A stretch of DNA of 64,000 nucleotides from Micromonospora humi (GTDB taxonomy: Bacteria > Actinomycetota > Actinomycetes > Mycobacteriales > Micromonosporaceae), in assembly GCF_900090105.1 (NCBI RefSeq), contig NZ_FMDM01000003.1:186001-250000 (forward strand). Direction: 5' to 3'. The notes below the pieces were generated by a model that was not told the origin of the DNA, did not search any database, and worked only from the letters and a program-made list of their open reading frames with translations. This document shows, piece after piece, positions 61,581 through 64,000 of this stretch; positions within the stretch are counted from its first letter, which is position 1; the number at the start of each line of letters is the position of its first letter. The translations under genes and the position numbers were made by a program.

Positions 61581-62555
61581 ATGAAGATCGCCGTGACCGG
61601 CTCGATCGCGACCGACCACCTGATGAGCTTCCCCGGTCGCTTCGCCGACCAGCTCATCGCCGACCAGCTCGACAAGGTCTCGCTGTCCTTCCTCGTCGAC
61701 GAGCTGGTGCTCCGGCGCGGCGGCACGGCCGCCAACATCGCCTTCGGCATGGCCCAGCTCGGGCTGCGGCCGGTGCTGCTCGGCGCGGTGGGCGCCGACT
61801 TCGCCGACTACCGCTCCTGGCTGGAGCGCCACGGCGTCGACTGCGACTCGGTGCACGTCAGCGACGTCGCGCACACGGCGCGCTTCGTCTGCACCACCGA
61901 CACCGACATGTGCCAGATCGCCTCGTTCTACGCCGGGGCGATGAGCGAGGCCCGCAACATCGAGCTGGCCCCGGTGGCGCAGCGCCTCGGCGGGCTCGAC
62001 CTGGTGCTGGTCAGCGCCAACGACCCGGCCGCGATGATCCGGCACTCCGCCGAGTGCCGGGAGCGGGGCTACTCCTTCGTCGCCGACCCGTCGCAGCAGC
62101 TCGCCCGGATGGACGGCGCGGACGTGCTCGGCCTGGTCGACGGCGCCGACTACCTGATGACCAACGAGTACGAGAAGTCGCTGCTGCAGAGCAAGGCCGG
62201 CCTCACCGACGAGCAGCTGCTGGACCGGGTCACGGTGCGGGTAACCACGCTGGGCAAGCAGGGCGTGGAGATCGCCGGCCGGGAGATCGGCACCATCCGG
62301 GTGCCGATCGCGCGGGAGATCCAGGCGGTCGACCCGACCGGCGTGGGCGACGGCTTCCGGGCCGGCTTCTTCGCCGCGCTCGACTGGGGTGTCGGCGTGG
62401 AACGCGCGGCCCAGGTCGGCTGCCTGCTGGCCACGCTGGTGCTGGAGAACTTCGGCGGCCAGGAGTACGAGGTCCGCCGGGACCTGTTCGTGAAGCGGCT
62501 CGCCGAGTCGTACGGGGACGCGGCCGCCGAGGACGTCCGGCCGCACCTGCTGTGA
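61581..62555 (+). CDS. PfkB family carbohydrate kinase (adenosine/ribokinase-like)
   Basis: A 324-residue kinase of the ribokinase superfamily, closest in layout to actinobacterial adenosine-kinase-like proteins. It reads MKIAVTGSIATDHLMSFPGRFADQL, LRRGGTAANIAFGMAQLGLRPVLLG, a GDxxA-like NDPAAM segment, and the catalytic DPTGVGDGFRAGFFAAL with Asp as base. The ATG at 61581 follows GAGGG, with a TAGGCT promoter about 34 nt upstream. It overlaps the next kinase-like gene (GTGA). The substrate is uncertain between adenosine and a sugar. Confidence 0.9.
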   Translation: MKIAVTGSIATDHLMSFPGRFADQLIADQLDKVSLSFLVDELVLRRGGTAANIAFGMAQLGLRPVLLGAVGADFADYRSWLERHGVDCDSVHVSDVAHTARFVCTTDTDMCQIASFYAGAMSEARNIELAPVAQRLGGLDLVLVSANDPAAMIRHSAECRERGYSFVADPSQQLARMDGADVLGLVDGADYLMTNEYEKSLLQSKAGLTDEQLLDRVTVRVTTLGKQGVEIAGREIGTIRVPIAREIQAVDPTGVGDGFRAGFFAALDWGVGVERAAQVGCLLATLVLENFGGQEYEVRRDLFVKRLAESYGDAAAEDVRPHLL

Positions 62556-63085
62556 GCGGCGCGGCCGGCGGGGTGGACCGCTCCGACTCCGGCGGTCAGG
62601 TGCTGGTCGCCTTCGCCGGGCTGCCCGGGGTCGGCAAGAGCACGCTGGCCGTCCGGGTCGGCGCCGCGCTGCGCGCCCCGGTCCTCCCGGTCGACCCGGT
62701 CGAGCGGGCCCTGGGCCGCTACGGCCTGACCGGCGACGTGCCGGGGATGGCCGCCTACGGCGCGGTCGCCGGGCTCGCCGAGGTGCAGCTCGGCCTGGGC
62801 CTGAGCGTGGTGGTCGACGCGGTGAACCCGGTCGCCAGCGCCCGTGGCCTCTGGCACGAGCTGGCCGAGCGGGCCGGCGTGCCGTTGCGGGTGATCGAGG
62901 TGCACTGCGGCGACGAGGCGGAACACCGGCGCCGGGTCGAGGCCCGACCGCCCGCCGAGCACGTGACCTGGGAGCAGACGTTGGTGCGCCGCGCCGAGTA
63001 CGAGCCGCTGATCGGCCCGCGCCTGGTGGTGGACACCGCCGTGGCGACCGACCCGCTCCCCGGCATCCTCGCCTACCTGAGCTGA
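62552..63085 (+). CDS. Small P-loop kinase/ATPase
   Basis: A 177-residue single-domain P-loop protein. Walker A is FAGLPGVGKSTLAVRVGAAL, and LGLSVVVDAVNPVASARGLWHEL fits the Asp-containing strand of AAA_33-type kinases. RVIEVHCGDEAEHRRRVEAR is the lid-like helix. It resembles gluconate or chloramphenicol phosphotransferase-like kinases of unknown substrate. The GTG overlaps the PfkB gene stop, so the two kinases are coupled. Repeat copy G lies after its stop. Confidence 0.82.
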   Translation: MSGAAGGVDRSDSGGQVLVAFAGLPGVGKSTLAVRVGAALRAPVLPVDPVERALGRYGLTGDVPGMAAYGAVAGLAEVQLGLGLSVVVDAVNPVASARGLWHELAERAGVPLRVIEVHCGDEAEHRRRVEARPPAEHVTWEQTLVRRAEYEPLIGPRLVVDTAVATDPLPGILAYLS

Positions 63086-63116
63086 GCGCCACCGCCGGTG
63101 GGCGCCGGTGAGCGCC

Positions 63117-63176
63117 GGTGTTAAGAGGGGCCCCCTCCTCTACCGGAAGCGTTAAGAGGGGCCCCCTCCTTACACC
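63117..63176 (-). repeat. Dispersed palindromic repeat, copy G (full)
   Basis: A 60-bp copy; read on the minus strand it starts GGTGTAAGGAGGGGGCCCC and ends CTCTTAACACC with a CTTCCGGTAGAGG centre. It is closest to copy B. It lies between convergent genes and contributes the last two codons and the TAA stop of tusA. Confidence 0.88.
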
Positions 63177-63394
63177 CGGACGTCGTAGGCGGGGCCGGCG
63201 TCGGGGTGGGCCGCGAGGAACTCGTGGCCGCGCATCCGGCACCAGGCCGGGATGTCCACCGCCGCCGCCGGGTCGTCGGCGAGCACCCGCACCACCGCGC
63301 CGGCCGGCAGCCCGGGCACCCGGCGCGCGAGATTGATCACCGGCAGCGGGCAGCGCTGCCCCCGGCAGTCGAGCGTCTCGTCCGGCTCGCTCAC
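63170..63394 (-). CDS. tusA: Sulfur carrier protein TusA family
   Basis: A 74-residue sulfurtransferase-relay protein. The CPxP signature LDCRGQRCPLPVINLARRV has Cys10 and the sulfur-carrying Cys15. A second conserved part reads RVLADDPAAAVDIPAWCRMRGHEFL. The GTG at 63394 overlaps the stop of the cysteine desulfurase by 4 bp, so TusA accepts persulfide from that enzyme in all likelihood. The last codons and the TAA stop fall in repeat copy G. Downstream use (tRNA thiolation, molybdenum cofactor) is open. Confidence 0.92.
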   Translation of the reverse strand: MSEPDETLDCRGQRCPLPVINLARRVPGLPAGAVVRVLADDPAAAVDIPAWCRMRGHEFLAAHPDAGPAYDVRV

Positions 63395-64000
63395 AGGTCG
63401 GTCACCCCCGCCTCGGCGCGCAGCGCCGCGACGATCCCGGGCAGTTCGGCCAGGAACCGCTCCACGTCCGCCTCGGTGGTCTCCCGGTGCAGCGACACCC
63501 GCACGTTGCCGTGCGACAGCACCCCCATCGCCTCCAGCACGTGCGACGGGCGCAGCGTCGACGAGGTGCACGAGGAGCCGGAGGAGACCGCGAAGCCGCG
63601 CCGGTCCAGCGCGTGCAGCAGCGCCTCGCCGTCGACGTACAGGCAGGAGAACGTCACCAGGTGGGGGAGCCGGTCCACCGGGTCGCCGACCACCTCCACG
63701 TCCGGCACCTCGGCCGCCACCCGGGCCCGGATCCGGTCCACCAGCGGCGCCAGCCGGGCCGCCTCGGCCGCCGCGTCGGCCGCCGCCGCGCGCAGGCTCG
63801 CCGCCGCGGCCACCACCGCCGGCAGGTTCACCACCCCCGGGGTACGCCCGGACTCCCGCTCGTCGGCCGGGTAGGGCGACTCCCACCGGGTGCCCTTGCG
63901 CACCACCAGCAGGCCGACGCCGGGCGGTCCGCCCCACTTGTGCGCGCTGGCGGTCAGCACCGACCAGCCCGCCGGCAGCGGCGCCCGGCCGACCAGCTGC
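63391..64000 (-). CDS. Cysteine desulfurase (IscS/NifS-like), 5' part outside window
   Basis: PLP enzyme that releases sulfur from cysteine as an enzyme persulfide. About 203 C-terminal residues are visible. The PLP Lys is in TASAHKWGGPPGVGLLVVRKG near the window edge. GRTPGVVNLPAVVAAAASL follows, and the mobile loop with the persulfide Cys is SSGSSCTSSTLRPSHVLEAMGV. The C-terminus ends RAEAGVTDL. It overlaps tusA, which points to a sulfur-relay pair. The start and PLP-contact N-terminal half lie beyond 64000. Confidence 0.93.
   Translation of the reverse strand, partial: QLVGRAPLPAGWSVLTASAHKWGGPPGVGLLVVRKGTRWESPYPADERESGRTPGVVNLPAVVAAAASLRAAAADAAAEAARLAPLVDRIRARVAAEVPDVEVVGDPVDRLPHLVTFSCLYVDGEALLHALDRRGFAVSSGSSCTSSTLRPSHVLEAMGVLSHGNVRVSLHRETTEADVERFLAELPGIVAALRAEAGVTDL

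Noticed and set aside
4608..63176. Insertion sequences at the palindromic repeats
   Set aside because: No transposase gene or long element is present. Copies are only about 58 bp, so at most they are non-autonomous.

Overview
The window is very GC-rich (clearly above 70%), rich in GTG starts and dense in genes. It reads as chromosome of a high-GC actinobacterium, most likely Micromonospora or another Micromonosporaceae. Supporting signs are actinobacterial marker families (DUF4191, DUF3043, MptB-type mannosyltransferases, an F420-type LLM oxidoreductase, a GlnR box), the lipA/lipB, sucB-lpdA-pepA and glnE/glnA neighbourhood familiar from Streptomyces, and many leaderless promoters. I see no tRNA, rRNA, CRISPR array, prophage or intact insertion sequence.

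Layout. 1-4.6 kb: LD-carboxypeptidase (cut by the left edge), a glutamine amidotransferase and glnE. 4.7-9.3 kb: a polytopic membrane protein divergent from two tandem MptB-like mannosyltransferases. 9.4-12.2 kb: glnA with a complete GlnR operator, an RDD protein and a DUF4191 protein. 12.4-17.5 kb: a 56-aa protein, a LuxR-type ATPase regulator and a GT-C-like membrane protein. 17.6-21.8 kb: lipA and lipB, separated by an archaeal-type aspartyl-tRNA synthetase behind a T-box leader and by a secreted AA10 LPMO with a CebR-like operator. 21.9-33.2 kb: accessory genes (membrane protein, secreted esterase, TIGR01777 epimerase, DinB, two aldo/keto reductases, LLM oxidoreductase, LtrA, and a TetR/SDR pair with twin operators). 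33.3-44.2 kb: core metabolism (sucB, lpdA, pepA, gcvT, a DUF2314 protein, cobS and a cobU-cobT fusion). 44.4-53.4 kb: a Ser/Thr kinase with a SapA-like outer domain, a site-2 protease, an aldo/keto reductase and a giant disordered TPR/WG-repeat protein. 53.5-56.9 kb: an ABC-2 exporter operon and a DUF3043 protein. 56.9-64 kb: murA, nadA, glycerate kinase, erpA, a PfkB kinase, a small P-loop kinase, tusA and a cysteine desulfurase (cut by the right edge).

Functional links. glnA and glnE form one nitrogen-control pair: GlnR would control glnA transcription, and GlnE would adenylylate the conserved Tyr of GlnA. lipB and lipA make the lipoyl groups carried by SucB. SucB and LpdA are E2 and E3 of 2-oxoacid dehydrogenase, and GcvT belongs to another lipoate-dependent system. 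ErpA, NadA (a 4Fe-4S enzyme), LipA, TusA and the cysteine desulfurase share Fe-S and sulfur supply.

The most unusual feature is a family of about 58-bp GC-rich interrupted palindromes. There are six full copies and one deleted copy in 64 kb. Five sit between convergent genes, three supply the stop codon of the adjoining gene, and one has inserted into the T-box leader of the archaeal-type aspS. A perfect 46-bp palindrome at 26.5 kb and local tandem duplications at gene ends and starts are further structures the gene list does not explain.
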